A DNA stretch of 64,000 nt, taken from Dichotomocladium elegans (lineage: Eukaryota; Mucoromycota; Mucoromycetes; Mucorales; Lichtheimiaceae). Shown here piece by piece: positions 1-13,971 of this stretch. Under the pieces are notes generated by a model. It saw only the letters and a list, made by a program, of their open reading frames with translations, did not search any database and had not been told where the DNA came from. Position numbers and translations under genes: made by a program. The stretch spans positions 248,001 to 312,000 of the forward strand of contig JAIXMN010000018.1 in assembly GCA_025716815.1 (NCBI GenBank). Reading direction: 5' to 3'. Every line of letters begins with the position of its first letter. Position 1 is the first letter of the stretch.

Positions 1-125
1 CCTGCAGCCTTTACTCCTGCAAGACTGAATAACATGTTTCCAAATCAATAATGAAACTAGTTACCAACATATCACTGGTCCTGTTTTATTGGATAGTCAC
101 CAAGCACATATTAAGAGATGTCGCA

Positions 126-1606
126 TTACTCATATCGGCCTCTTCTCGGTGAACGCGATCGCGATTGTCTTGGCACTTCATTCGTCTCGTAGTGACGAGA
201 ACGTCGGCTGTATCGTTCAACTTCCCGGTCCCAGTCGTCCTCATTACCCGGACGTTGATCACGGCTGCGGCGACGTCCGTAGTCCTCACGCTCTCTGTAG
301 CCACGATCCCGGTCAGAATATCGACGGTGATCTCTATCCCTACCTCCGTCCCGGCGGTCATTGCGGTAGTCATAACGTGCACGTGTGTAATCTCTGTCAC
401 GTCCAAATTGCCTTGACTGCTATATGACCAAACAATTTTCAGTTGCTTGTTCCCTTGTTTACCGCTCCCCACGTTCAGGGTACTTACTTTCATCTGGTCG
501 AGGGTTTCCCGGATTTTCAGATATCCTTGATGTTGCTTACCCTGGTAGTGCGCTTCCAACCGATCCGACGAATCGTTAGTAACCAGGAATGCGCCACAGA
601 CTTGGCAAACCTGACCGATTGTTGCATCAGCTGCGTGTATCAGCACGTAAATTGCATACCCACCTCCATGCGTTTTTCAGACTTGCCACCGTCCGCATTC
701 TATTTAAAGAACCGATGCATTTCTTTTTAAACCATATGTTTCGCTCCACTGCCAAACGCCTTACCTCTCTCAACTGCGAGAGTTCCGCCTGGAGTTTCTC
801 CACATCCGCCGTCAAATCTGCCGCTTCCTGGACACGGCCTTCCTCACCAGCTTCTTCAATCTTGTCACGTAGAAAGCACGTGTCGATACTGTGTTATTGG
901 CCGAAACCTCGATGTTGCTGAAGACAGTGTGCTGCCCACTTACCTTTTGCAGCATCTCCTTGATCTTAACATCAAGAAGAACCATTTTCTCTTCTCGCTC
1001 TTCTTTGCGACTTTCAGCGAGCTTGAATGGACAACGAAATCTACTGTGTGAGCCTACAACTCAAAATGCTGCTCATCCGCGATTACCTTGTCCTCGCCTT
1101 GAATGTTCAATCGACCTTTGCCGTTTTTGATACGGCGGGCTAGATCGTTAACAAGCTTGTTGAGGTAATCGTAAAAATCTGCCTCATAGTGGTATTTATG
1201 CTTATCAGGCGCATTTTGATAGCGTTCTTTCAATCGATCGTTGTGAATTTTGTCACATGGCCCTACAAGAAAATGTCCCAAATAAGTAGGCCATATATTT
1301 AACAGCTCTGACAAAGTAACAGCTTTACCCAGATCAGATTTGGTATTCGTAAAGAGCTGCGAAGGACAGTACGCGACAAGATAATGCTTGCATACCTGTA
1401 GGATGCAGTATTGAGTGTAACTTGTTCTTTAATTATCTCCCCTCCCCTCCAAAAAAAAAAAATAATTTACCGATTCATCCCAAAAATCCTTGTTGTCTAC
1501 ATCCACATACTGCGACATGAGCTCCTCGAGCATCGCCTTTTGATAGTCTGAATCCTTCAATGTTAAGCATTTAGCTCATCACGCCTTTTAAATACAACTT
1601 ACCCAT
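126..1606 (-). CDS. LUC7-like U1 snRNP-associated splicing factor
   Basis: LUC7 family proteins bind the U1 snRNP and help choose 5' splice sites in the nucleus. The gene needs nine exons: 1603-1606, 1471-1547, 1329-1395, 1087-1262, 944-1021, 765-860, 664-699, 488-610 and 126-416, giving 315 aa with every junction in phase. The first exon carries only ATGG. The first zinc finger includes CKHYLVAYC and SDLGPCDKIH; the second is CQVCGAFLVTND...EAHYQGKQH, followed by GYLKIRETLDQMK. A coiled-coil region (AESRKEEREEKM, KIEEAGEEGRV) lies between them. The C-terminal tail is rich in RD/RS/RR dipeptides and ends in SRSRSPRRGRYE, typical of the family. The introns are 53-83 bp. Identity is clear from the two fingers; exon ends are hand-modelled. 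Confidence 0.9.
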
Positions 1607-2330
1607 GTTTGCGGATTTTCTGGAAGGAAGAAGGGAAGGGAGAGACGTATGACATATGGGCTACTCTGTTGAGCTTGTTAAGTTTCGCTGAGCGGGATGT
1701 CCGTGGCCAATCAAAACGCAGGACATTTCCCCAATGTCTGCTCATACCTGAGCCTTGAAGGATTCGAGAAGGACATGCGTCTCTCTCTCTCCCCGGTCGT
1801 CGCTACAGCCTTTTCATGACGGAGTGCACTTGGCGTGTAGGTATATGCATCTGCGTTGGCGTATGATCGACGAGCTTCAGCGAACGGAGGGTGTATTTCA
1901 ATAGGGAAGGCAGAAGCTTGCCCCTGGGATGAACTAGCCGGGAGATCATGTGTCATATCAAAAGTTTGACGCGTATATACCATTGCGAGCTTAAATCCCG
2001 GGGTGGGTGAATGAGGAGGAGGGGCGCTGTAGCAAAGCTATGAAAATATTGCAACCAAATAGGAGCCAAGAATGGGTGAGACCCAATCCTTTGTAACAGT
2101 CATATCGTCTCAAGTCGAACCATTACAAGCCCAATCCAAGCTAGCACAACCGCAGCAACCATGACAGGCGCAGCAGAACAATGCCCGGGCAACTAAGGCA
2201 ATAAAGTAATTCAATAGTTTTGTATGAATAAAATCCATATCCTATATTTGAACTCCCGTTTTCCCTGACTGCTCATACGTTACAGACTTTTGATAATAGC
2301 AGCAGCAGCTTGTAAACCCGACACTGTTCC
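1607..2330. other. Intergenic region, divergent promoters
   Basis: This region separates the divergent LUC7-like gene and the F-box gene and should hold both promoters. A 90-codon open frame on the minus strand (1711-1983) has no recognisable domain or splice partner and is probably chance. I see no RNA gene or repeat. Confidence 0.5.
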
Positions 2331-4307
2331 ATGTCACGTCCACCCGACAGCCAGCAGCTTCCCCTCGAAGTAGTATCGATCACCGCCAGTTTTTCCACAT
2401 TCAGAGATCATCGCGATGCCCTTTTTGTTAATCACGCATGGAATCGAGCGTTTAGTCGAGTCTTCCATTCTCATGTCAAAATCGAAACCCGCCGCAAGTT
2501 GCGAATGTTTTTCCGGACCCTCCGAAGTACAGCCGATCGAGACAGACCCCTTGGTCCAATGGTGAAGGAGTTTATTTTGGGGAATGGGATTGGCCTCAGC
2601 AACTCGGAGCTGGAGGCGCTGCCTATCCTCCTCCCGAATCTCGAAGTTTTGGATTTCAAAAAGGAGATCTGGCGCTATTTAACAATCCCAAACACATTTG
2701 AGCGCTGGACTAGGATCCGGAAGCTACCCGAGACGATGACCTGGTATCGCACTTTCTCTCTCATATGTCAGGTAGGCGTACAACTGACACACCTCTGCTT
2801 GAGCGGTGAACTCTTACAGGATCAAGACTGGCTCTCCGTTTTGGCCTTCACTACCAATCTTGAAGTGCTTGAGCTCACAAACCAGGATGATTTCGACGAA
2901 TCACCTGTCACTGTGAGCTTCTCTCAGCTCGTCTCAACCCTCCGTCTTTTACGCAACCTTTCCTCACTCACGTTGAGGAACATCGCCCTGCTCATGTCCG
3001 ATCACGAGCGGAAGCAAGCATCACGTGCCAGCCCTTTTCCTCGAATACGAGCACTGGATATCCGTGCCCAACTTGATAACACATATTGGCTCATCTTCTT
3101 TACTTCCAAATTCCCAAACACGGAGAATATCCACTTTGATGTGACCTGGCGGGACCCGGCGCTCTCTGAGACCACCGAACGCGACATCATGGCGGTGGAA
3201 CAGGCTATTCTCGAATATGCCGCCTCGAACAGGCTTCTTTCCAAGCTCGTTCTCATTGATATCTCGCCCATTTGTGCATATCCATCCTTTGAGGATCTCT
3301 TTCGAATGCTGCGGGAGGCAGGAACCAAACCGTCGAAATTGTCGTACTTGTCCTTCAATCGCGATACCCACTGTCTGGACAGGATATATTTTAACGCATG
3401 GGCCGAAACCCTTAATGAGAACGCACACGAATTGGAAATATATGCATGGTGGCGATTAAAAGACATTGACGAGATTCTTGGGCCAACTCAACGTTTCAAG
3501 CATCTTACGAATCTTCATTTGATCTGTTCGGCTGGTGATGAAGCCCAGGAACAAGAACTCCCGATCGATGCCCTTCTGAAGTCATTCCCGAACCTGACGA
3601 AGCTATCGCTAGGGTGCATCGTGGCAATGCTCCAGGGTGATGATACCTCAGCGGACTATGGCAAGTCAGATAGATTCAAACTGGCAGCTCTTGAATTTGA
3701 TCACGTAGCTCTTGACAATGCGGTTCTGCGATATATTGGGCACAGCTGCCGTGAGCTTAAAGATCTGGAGATTAGCTTGTCGAACAAGAGGTTTAACCCC
3801 GAAGAAAATGGTCGAGTTGTGATCGACATGCCCTACCAGCAGTTCGATCGGATATCTATCCTTGTTTTCGGACTTGATCCGGGATGGGTTTCACCGCAAG
3901 TCCATCTTTATCCGATGGGCATATTTTCTTTGACTAGATTAAATTATACCCACAAGCAACAGGCGAGGCGCAGCATGAATGCGGCACCTGACCCGATGCG
4001 TAAGATGGATTCGGACAATTTCACGCGCTGGTACCACCTCTACGATTTGCACAGCCGTCTCCATGTCTCTGGAATCAATTCTAGGCGGATCCAGCGCCTG
4101 AGGCCTGAAGACGGCCAATATATCCTCAACTACAAGATGGACGATTGTGACTGGAGGTCGATTGGAGACACCAACAACGTCCGCTGGGTTTTTAAGCAGA
4201 AAAAGGATTGGAAAAAAGACGTATTCCTTGGCTACACTAACATTCGGTGTCGATCTGTAAAAACACTCTGCCTTGACGGTATGCCAATGCATTTCTGGAA
4301 CGAATAA
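2331..4307 (+). CDS. F-box-like protein with leucine-rich (RNI-type) repeats
   Basis: An intronless frame of 658 aa. The N-terminus (LPLEVVSITASF, then RDALFVNHAWNRAFSRVFHSHV, residues about 10-50) has the spacing of an F-box-like domain, which in SCF ubiquitin ligases binds Skp1. The rest has many irregular Leu-rich segments (LPNLEVLDF, LTHLCLSGELL, LEVLELTN, LRNLSSLTLRNI, FPNLTKLSLGCI, CRELKDLEISLS) like ribonuclease-inhibitor-type repeats used to bind substrates. Large families of such F-box/LRR proteins are common in Mucoromycota; the substrate cannot be told. The gene converges on the Sfp1-like gene with only 148 bp between stop codons, so 3' transcripts may overlap. The start is the first ATG of the frame. 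Confidence 0.75.
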   Translation: MSRPPDSQQLPLEVVSITASFSTFRDHRDALFVNHAWNRAFSRVFHSHVKIETRRKLRMFFRTLRSTADRDRPLGPMVKEFILGNGIGLSNSELEALPILLPNLEVLDFKKEIWRYLTIPNTFERWTRIRKLPETMTWYRTFSLICQVGVQLTHLCLSGELLQDQDWLSVLAFTTNLEVLELTNQDDFDESPVTVSFSQLVSTLRLLRNLSSLTLRNIALLMSDHERKQASRASPFPRIRALDIRAQLDNTYWLIFFTSKFPNTENIHFDVTWRDPALSETTERDIMAVEQAILEYAASNRLLSKLVLIDISPICAYPSFEDLFRMLREAGTKPSKLSYLSFNRDTHCLDRIYFNAWAETLNENAHELEIYAWWRLKDIDEILGPTQRFKHLTNLHLICSAGDEAQEQELPIDALLKSFPNLTKLSLGCIVAMLQGDDTSADYGKSDRFKLAALEFDHVALDNAVLRYIGHSCRELKDLEISLSNKRFNPEENGRVVIDMPYQQFDRISILVFGLDPGWVSPQVHLYPMGIFSLTRLNYTHKQQARRSMNAAPDPMRKMDSDNFTRWYHLYDLHSRLHVSGINSRRIQRLRPEDGQYILNYKMDDCDWRSIGDTNNVRWVFKQKKDWKKDVFLGYTNIRCRSVKTLCLDGMPMHFWNE

Positions 4308-4455
4308 ACACGCAAACAAAGAGAACAAGCGCAGATGTGAAAAGAGAAATTGTATTTACAATGGAGGAGGCAGGCGAGGGCGGTGTATTTACAAGAACGA
4401 TATTCTTTCTTTTCTTTTTTTTCCTTGGCACCCCGAAAAAGCGAAGAGCGATGTT

Positions 4456-5313
4456 TCATTTCCGTTGCTGTCGAAGCCTAGCCATATGCGTATGTTCGAT
4501 GTGATACTTGAGACCATTCAGATTCTTGTAGCGTTTTCTGCAAAATCCGATGGCGCAGTGGTACGGTTTTTTGGCGTTACGTTCCATTTCGTCCTCGTAT
4601 CGTTCGCTACAGTGGCCGTGGGCTTTGTGGTATTTTAGGCCGTTCACATTTTTATAGGCTTTGTCACAACCTTGTACTTCGCATTTGTATGGTCTTTCCG
4701 GCGTGTCTACAAAGAGAGCATCATGAGGCTTTTGCAAAGTGATATACGTATACAAAATGTCACGCGTCCTACCTTCCTCCATGGACTTGTCACTTAATAG
4801 CGCCTGATTGACATGGATTAGCCAGTCGAGGTCATTGTAAACACCCTGGTAAACTGGGAGCGGCCAGAATGACTCGCTCACAGGCGTCTTGACTGGTTGC
4901 TCATCGTCACTGCTGCTGCTGCTGCTGCTGCTGCTCATTGGACTACATGGGTTCTTGCCGTCTTCGTCACTAACGGACTGAGGTACAGGTGGGAAAATAA
5001 ACGTCGTGTTGACAGGATCAACTGTTCCTCCGGCGCCGTAGCAGGTCCCTAGTAGCATTGAGTAGCTGTCTTCCAGATCGACCGCATCCATGGAGTGGTC
5101 ACCGTCGGTATTGTCGTCTTCAGTGCACGCGTGCTGTTCTTCATAGTGGTGGAGAAGGTCGTGTAGGTCAGATAATTGCTGTCCGCAGCATCTAAAGTCG
5201 CGACAAAACGCAGCCTCGATCTCCTGCTGACGAGACAGCGAGTCGATGAAAGATACAGACCGCAACGTTGTTCTGTTTGTTACGTGAATATTTTCCCGAC
5301 GAGAATATATCAT
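4456..5313 (-). CDS. Sfp1-like C2H2 zinc-finger transcription regulator
   Basis: This resembles fungal Sfp1-type regulators, which in yeasts control ribosome biogenesis and cell size. The N-terminal motif FCRDFRCCGQQLSDLHDLLHHYEEQH is typical. The C-terminus has two closely similar C2H2 fingers, YKCEVQGCDKAYKNVNGLKYH...H and YHCAIGFCRKRYKNLNGLKYH...H. Between them and the N-terminus lies an acidic/serine stretch with a run of serines encoded by AGC repeats (about 4909-4936). A 66-bp GT-AG intron is likely at 4707-4772. It is a multiple of three without a stop, so the frame reads as 285 aa unspliced or 263 aa spliced (EEDTPERPYKC). The true start could be a short upstream exon; ATG at 5313 is the longest choice in this exon. 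Confidence 0.8.
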   Translation of the reverse strand: MIYSRRENIHVTNRTTLRSVSFIDSLSRQQEIEAAFCRDFRCCGQQLSDLHDLLHHYEEQHACTEDDNTDGDHSMDAVDLEDSYSMLLGTCYGAGGTVDPVNTTFIFPPVPQSVSDEDGKNPCSPMSSSSSSSSSDDEQPVKTPVSESFWPLPVYQGVYNDLDWLIHVNQALLSDKSMEEGRTRDILYTYITLQKPHDALFVDTPERPYKCEVQGCDKAYKNVNGLKYHKAHGHCSERYEDEMERNAKKPYHCAIGFCRKRYKNLNGLKYHIEHTHMARLRQQRK

Positions 5314-5399
5314 GTCTATTTGTATACAACTCTAACCCCTCAGATAATTTGGCGGTATGCGCTTCTCCATTTCCCAAAACGATCGTCCGCTCCATGAGG

Positions 5400-5417
5400 T
5401 ATATACATATACATATA

Positions 5418-5460
<43 letters not shown>

Positions 5461-5534
5461 CTGTATATGTATGTACGTATGTATGTATGAATGTATGTAT
5501 GTGTACGTATATATATATATATATATATATATAT
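5400..5534. repeat. (TA)n / (TATG)n compound microsatellite
   Basis: About 135 bp of alternating TA, TG and TATG units lie just upstream of the Sfp1-like gene. Two pure (TA)n blocks at about 5419-5444 and 5508-5534 flank a GT/GTAT-rich core. Such tracts are prone to length change and can melt or form cruciforms. Confidence 0.95.
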
Positions 5535-9231
<3,697 letters not shown>

Positions 9232-9544
9232 ATTTCTTTATTTGATGTGCGTGTTGTCCGCCTTCTCTCTCTTTTTTTACATAGAAAAATCCGTTTTCCG
9301 CATACTTTGTGTTGTAATTGAAATGTACCATAAAACAAAAAGAATAACTCGAGAGCTTTCTTAAAAACACATATTCCAACGCGATCGTATACTACCCAGA
9401 AAGATGGGGCCTGAAATTTACACATTTTCATGTGCAGATTTAACACTTAACTTTTTTGTTGTTCCTCCAACGGAACTGACCTATTTGAATGCCTAAATTT
9501 TTCAGTTACCGAACCTTCCTCTTCTTTCCTCATTAAAAAACCAC
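9232..9544. other. HSP60 3' flank
   Basis: AT-rich 3' flank of HSP60 leading to the left end of the Harbinger relic. Its terminal inverted repeat should lie near here, but I could not match it to the right side. Confidence 0.4.
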
Positions 9545-10872
9545 AAGACCGATTCTGAATTTTTCGACGAAGCATTCTTCTTATTCCAAACCGATAACGA
9601 GATGCATATACTTGAGCTTATGCAAGCCGAGGAATATTTCCTCGAAGAAGAATCCACCAATGTCGGTTCTGTAGTTGGGCATCGAATCATCAACCGCAAT
9701 CGCGTCGAGGGCCATCAACGTCTTTTCCAAGACTACTTCGCCGATGAGCCTGTCTATGGTGAGGCTCACTTCCGCCGTAGGTTTAGAATGAGTCGCCGCC
9801 TATTCTTGCGCATCTCAACGATATAGAGCGCCACGACCAATACTTGGTCCAGAAGATGGACACTACCCATAAGCCTGGTCTGTCATCTCTTCAGAAGGTT
9901 GTCGCAGCGTTACGCCAGCTTGCCTATGACTACTCTGCGGACGCCATTGACGAATACGTGCGAATTGGTGAAAGTACCGCCCGAGAATGCCTCAAGAAGT
10001 TCTGCCGGGCGGTAATCAAAGTATACGAGGCTGAGTACTTGAGGCGACCCAACGAGGACGATAATCAAGCGTCACATGGCTGTTGGCGAGAAGCGCGGCT
10101 TCCCTGGCATGCTTGGGTCCATCGATTGCATGCACTGGGCATGGAAGAACTGCCCCACAGCATGGCAGGGCCTTTATGTTGGCAAGGAAAAGGTCCCAAC
10201 AATGGTTCTAGAAGCCGTGGCATCGCAAGACCTATGGATATGGCACTTTTTCTTTGGTCTTCCTGGGTCATTGAATGACATCAACGTGCTCGACCGTTCT
10301 CCTGTGTTCACTGAGGTCCTGCAAGGTAGTGACCCATCCGTTTCCTTCAGTGTCAATGGTCACACATACAACACCGGTTACTACCTTGCTGATGGTATGT
10401 ATCCTGACTATACCACCCTCATGAAGTCCATCCACCATCCGCAAACGAGGAAGACATGGTATGGCAGCAAATGATATATGATGAAGTCATAACTAATAAT
10501 TCATTAATGTAGTTGTTTGCCGAAGCCCAAGAATCGGCTAGGAAAGATGTGGAGAGAGCGTTTGAAGTGCTGCAATATCGTTTCACCATCATTCAACAGC
10601 CGGCGAGACTGTGGAAGAAGGACGATGTCGGTGACATCATGAAAGCATGTGTGCTTTTGCACAACATGATTGTGGAGGATGAAAGGGAAAATGATGAGGT
10701 AGATGATACCGAAATCAGCGGTGATTTCACCGTATCTCTACCACAAAGGTATGATGTTGGCGACATCCATAGCCGATTCATGGAGATGCGTGATAGCGAC
10801 GCACATATGCAATTGCGTCGCGACCTAGTCGAGCATATTTGGACGAAGTTTGGGGAAATGACATTGGATTGA
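9545..10872 (+). pseudogene. PIF/Harbinger transposase (HARBI1-like), frameshifted
   Basis: The reading matches PIF/Harbinger DDE transposases: FRRRFRMSRRLFLRI, LQKVVAALRQLAYDYSADA, RIGESTARECLKKFCRAV, GFPGMLGSIDCMHWAWKN (first catalytic Asp in SIDC), DLWIWHFFFGLPGSLNDINVL (second Asp), NTGYYLADGMYPDY and DVERAFEVLQYRF (catalytic Glu). The frame is broken. A one-base shift near 9815-9830 joins LRIS to NDIERHDQYL, and another near 10065-10080 joins RRPNEDD to MAVGEKRGFPG. A 55-bp GT-AG intron-like segment at about 10458-10512 has a branch-site-like ACTAATAA but does not restore phase. The catalytic triad is still readable, so decay is moderate. It converges with the companion SANT-like gene, about 100 bp away. 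Confidence 0.85.
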
Positions 10873-10969
10873 GTCCACTAGAAATAAAATCTTACTTGAC
10901 CAATCGCTACAGCTCATTATATTAATTAAACATCAAACAGAAACAATTTATGCTGATGAATAGAAGCAT

Positions 10970-11765
10970 TTATTCTTTAGCTACTTCTTTTGCAAGATCG
11001 CTGTTGTCTTCTTCCCGGGGTTTGCGGCCCTCTTCCTCCCGCAGACAAAGTGCCTTCCTCTTCATAAGAATGTCGAAGGCTTTAACTGCATGGGGTCAGT
11101 GATGGAAGCGCGATTGAACGTCGTGAGTTCGACATTGGTGCGCCGCACCAACGCCATTGCGTATTTCCCTTCGTTCTGACACCATCTCGAGGTATTCCTC
11201 GGAAGGGCGCTTGCTTTGGGCTCGCGCCATCTCCTGCTTTCTTCTAGGAGGAACAGGGGCAAACGAAGCGATCGTGGTTCTCCTAACTTTCGGCTCATTT
11301 CTCTTAGCCACATGTTCGGCCCCGTTGGGCACGCTACGCAATATACGTACGCCAGCAACGGTCTGGAGAGAATTTCCTCTTCTCTACAGGCTTGAAGAGC
11401 TTCGTTGCTTCGGCGAACGATCCCCATATATTCAATCAGGGCATCCAATAAGTAGGACCAGAAAGATGAATTACCTGGTTTTCCTGGTTTGGTCCCACTT
11501 GCTTGGAGTGCATCCATTTGCGAACGATATCCAGTAAACTTGGATAGCGACCATTGGATGGATGGTACGGAAGCGAGAGCACAAGGCAGATCGACCTCCC
11601 TCGGTCTCCGTTGTGTCTTGTGTTTGTTGAAATCCTTGAGGATGTTACGCCACAACACATCCAGTTTTTGGTCTACGGCAACCACTGGGTCACAAGCGAC
11701 ATGAATATAGGACTTGCAAAGTTGCTCATCTTCTTCAACTTTTCAGTTGAGGCTCCTGTTACTGG
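10970..11765 (-). pseudogene. Harbinger ORF1: SANT/trihelix-like DNA-binding protein, frameshifted
   Basis: PIF/Harbinger elements carry a second gene for a Myb/SANT-like DNA-binding protein. Here the minus strand reads EEDEQLCKSYIHVACDPVVAVDQK, then LDVLWRNILKDFNKHK, TQRRPREVD, SIQWSLSKFTGYRSQMDAL, RPNGAEHVAKRNEPKVRR, TDPMQ and the charged tail FDILMKRKALCLREEEGRKPREED ending at TAA (10970-10972). The sequence jumps between frames near 11330 and 11170, so it is not intact. The order and orientation (convergent with the transposase) identify both as parts of one element. The name rests on the conserved arrangement, not on a search. Confidence 0.75.
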
Positions 11766-13971
11766 CCGTGCGCGATAATTTGAGTTATAAAGATAAAGGA
11801 AGGGAAAAATAGGGCTGTGTGTTTTCCGGAATTGCTCCAACATATGAAACGTATTAGTCCTGGAATATTTGTTTGAGGCGAATGCATGTGCAAGGATGTG
11901 AAGTATTGGCTTTTTCCCGTAGTTGTACCGCAGTGTTCAGGAAAGCTTACCTTACCTATCTCTCTCTCTCTTTTTTTTATGACTATCCGGCTCATGTTGC
12001 CAACGAACGTAGCTTTTTGGACCTTATGGACTACACCATTTTATAAGAAAGATTCGATCAGTTGTTCCCATACCAAATTGTGTGTACATGCAATACACGC
12101 CGGTCCAGCACAATGTGTCTGCCCTTTGTCCTTTTCTTTGGGCAGAAAGTCGATAAGCGCTGGTGCGCATATAATAAAAACCCTTGAGAGTGACAAGAAC
12201 CAATTATGGGATCCTCGTCATCAATGTTACAGCTTTTGGCACGGCGCAACATACCGATATGGTCTGGGATGAGGAATTGCTACTTTTGCGACGCACAAGT
12301 CGTTCATCTATTGCTACCGGGGTCGATAAAACATATTTACATGACAACAAGAGGAGACTTTTTTTTATTGGATACTCTATGTCACAATCGAATGGGACTC
12401 TCCATATACATATAAACCAGTCTTACCGGTATGGATATATCCAAATGCCATATTGTAGACAAAAGGCAATTGAGTGCAGAGCTCTTCTGCGCCGGATTCC
12501 GAGGCTTATCGTCTGCTGTGGCTAGTATACGTATTATCGTTGCTTTTACTGGTTTCTTCTAATCCCTCCGTCCCGGTTAGCGCCCGAAGCCAGGTGGGGG
12601 AAGGCGAGCCGCGATGACGACTCTGCCTCGCTCGGAGCGCTGAATATAATCTTCCGCAGCATGGTATCCGGCTATGTTTCTATGTTGGAAATCATTCTTT
12701 ATTTTTGAATGCTAACCATCCGTCTTCAATTATCGTCTGTTTTTCCGCCACTTGCAGCATCAGATCGCATCTGCCATAATCTTTAATAAAGTTTCGGATA
12801 TTGTGTAATTCGCGTACTATCTTCCATTTCTGTTGTTCGTGATCCTATCCCGCACAGCCATAGATGTTTGTAAATACCAGCAGCGGGCGAGATCCTGTCT
12901 GTAAAGTTCTTTTGCTACAGGAAAAAAGAATCAGTTATGATATTGCCTCTGTGGATGACTATGTCATTAGCGCTTGTCCTTGTCTCGCCCATGTGCTGTA
13001 GAAATGCAGGTAGAGGCGATCCCATCAAAAGGATCGCAAAACCCATAACCACTATCCAAACACGTTTACACACACTCGCGTGTATGGGCCTGCCATTACT
13101 TTCGTCAGATAATAAACAGTTTTCTTCTTAAAATATAGAAGGTCGCTAAAAGTTTTGCACGGAAAGGGGGTGGTGGTTCTACTGACAAGGTATTATTAAA
13201 GTGACCTTCCCCCCCTTTCTTTCTGGGGATTTGACGTGCATATTTTGTGAACGAGTAAGGGTGTGTGTGTGTGTGTGTGTGAGTATGTGTGCGTGGATGA
13301 ACCTATGTATGGGAAGGAACGTACAGATGAGGCGCACGTACACTTTCAAGTTGCCAGATCTAGCAAAAAAAAAAGCTGTGCTCCTTGTTGCAGGAAGCCA
13401 ATGTGGCGGTGATAGCGATAGACCAATCCCAGGGGCAAGGATGTATGGTTCCTTTAATATTATATAACTCTCAATTTTCCAAAGGAGGAGACACTCATGA
13501 GACATAAATGGTGAACCTGGCTAGATAGGGGGAGGCTGAAAAAGCAATGGGTCGTTTATCATCTAGGTGGTAGGGAAGAAAATCAATGCTGCGCGTACAT
13601 TTGTTGCCATGGATCAGAGCGCATAAAAGCAAAGCGCTAAAAAAAAATCTACCGAATCACCAACGTCGTCCTACATGAACGGACGAACGGACCTTCTCTC
13701 TCCCATTCCCTCCCGCTCCTCATTCTTTTTTTTTTTCTTCTCGCTTTTCCCCTTCTCTCTTCCATCTATTAGCAATCGGTGATCCTTGATTGCTTTATTG
13801 CTGTCTTTAGTCAATTATTATTTCTTTTTCCTTCATTGTTGTTTATTCTTATTCTCAAGCAGAATTGACACCCCATCTATTTTCTGCTACTGCGGGTCCC
13901 AAATCCTTTCTTTCGTTTCTCTATCTACTCTCTTCCTTTCATTCATCTCCAGTAGCAGCCATTGACGTACC
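11766..13971. other. Intergenic region upstream of the WOPR regulator
   Basis: About 2.2 kb without a supported gene. Short open frames around 12206-12525 have no domain. A GC-richer patch at about 12565-12645 stands out but matches nothing I know. A (GT)n tract is at 13260-13281. The last 300 bp before the WOPR start are pyrimidine-rich (TTCTTTTC, CTCTCTTCC), which fits a long 5' UTR/promoter of a developmental regulator. Confidence 0.45.
13260..13281. repeat. (GT)n microsatellite
   Basis: A short pure GT tract in the intergenic region upstream of the WOPR gene. Confidence 0.9.

Larger units (their letters stand above)
9545..11765. mobile_element. Degenerate PIF/Harbinger DNA transposon
   Basis: This is the coding span of a two-gene element with transposase on plus and SANT-like ORF1 on minus. 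The ends were not resolved: I saw no convincing matching terminal repeats or 3-bp target duplication in 9400-9545 or 11765-12000. Multiple frameshifts in both genes make it non-autonomous now. Confidence 0.75.

Noticed and set aside
1711..1983. 90-codon open frame on minus between LUC7 and the F-box gene
   Set aside because: No domain, no splice partner, and the position matches a divergent promoter.
3002..3466. Long antisense frame within the F-box gene
   Set aside because: It is a shadow of the clear plus-strand F-box/LRR frame.
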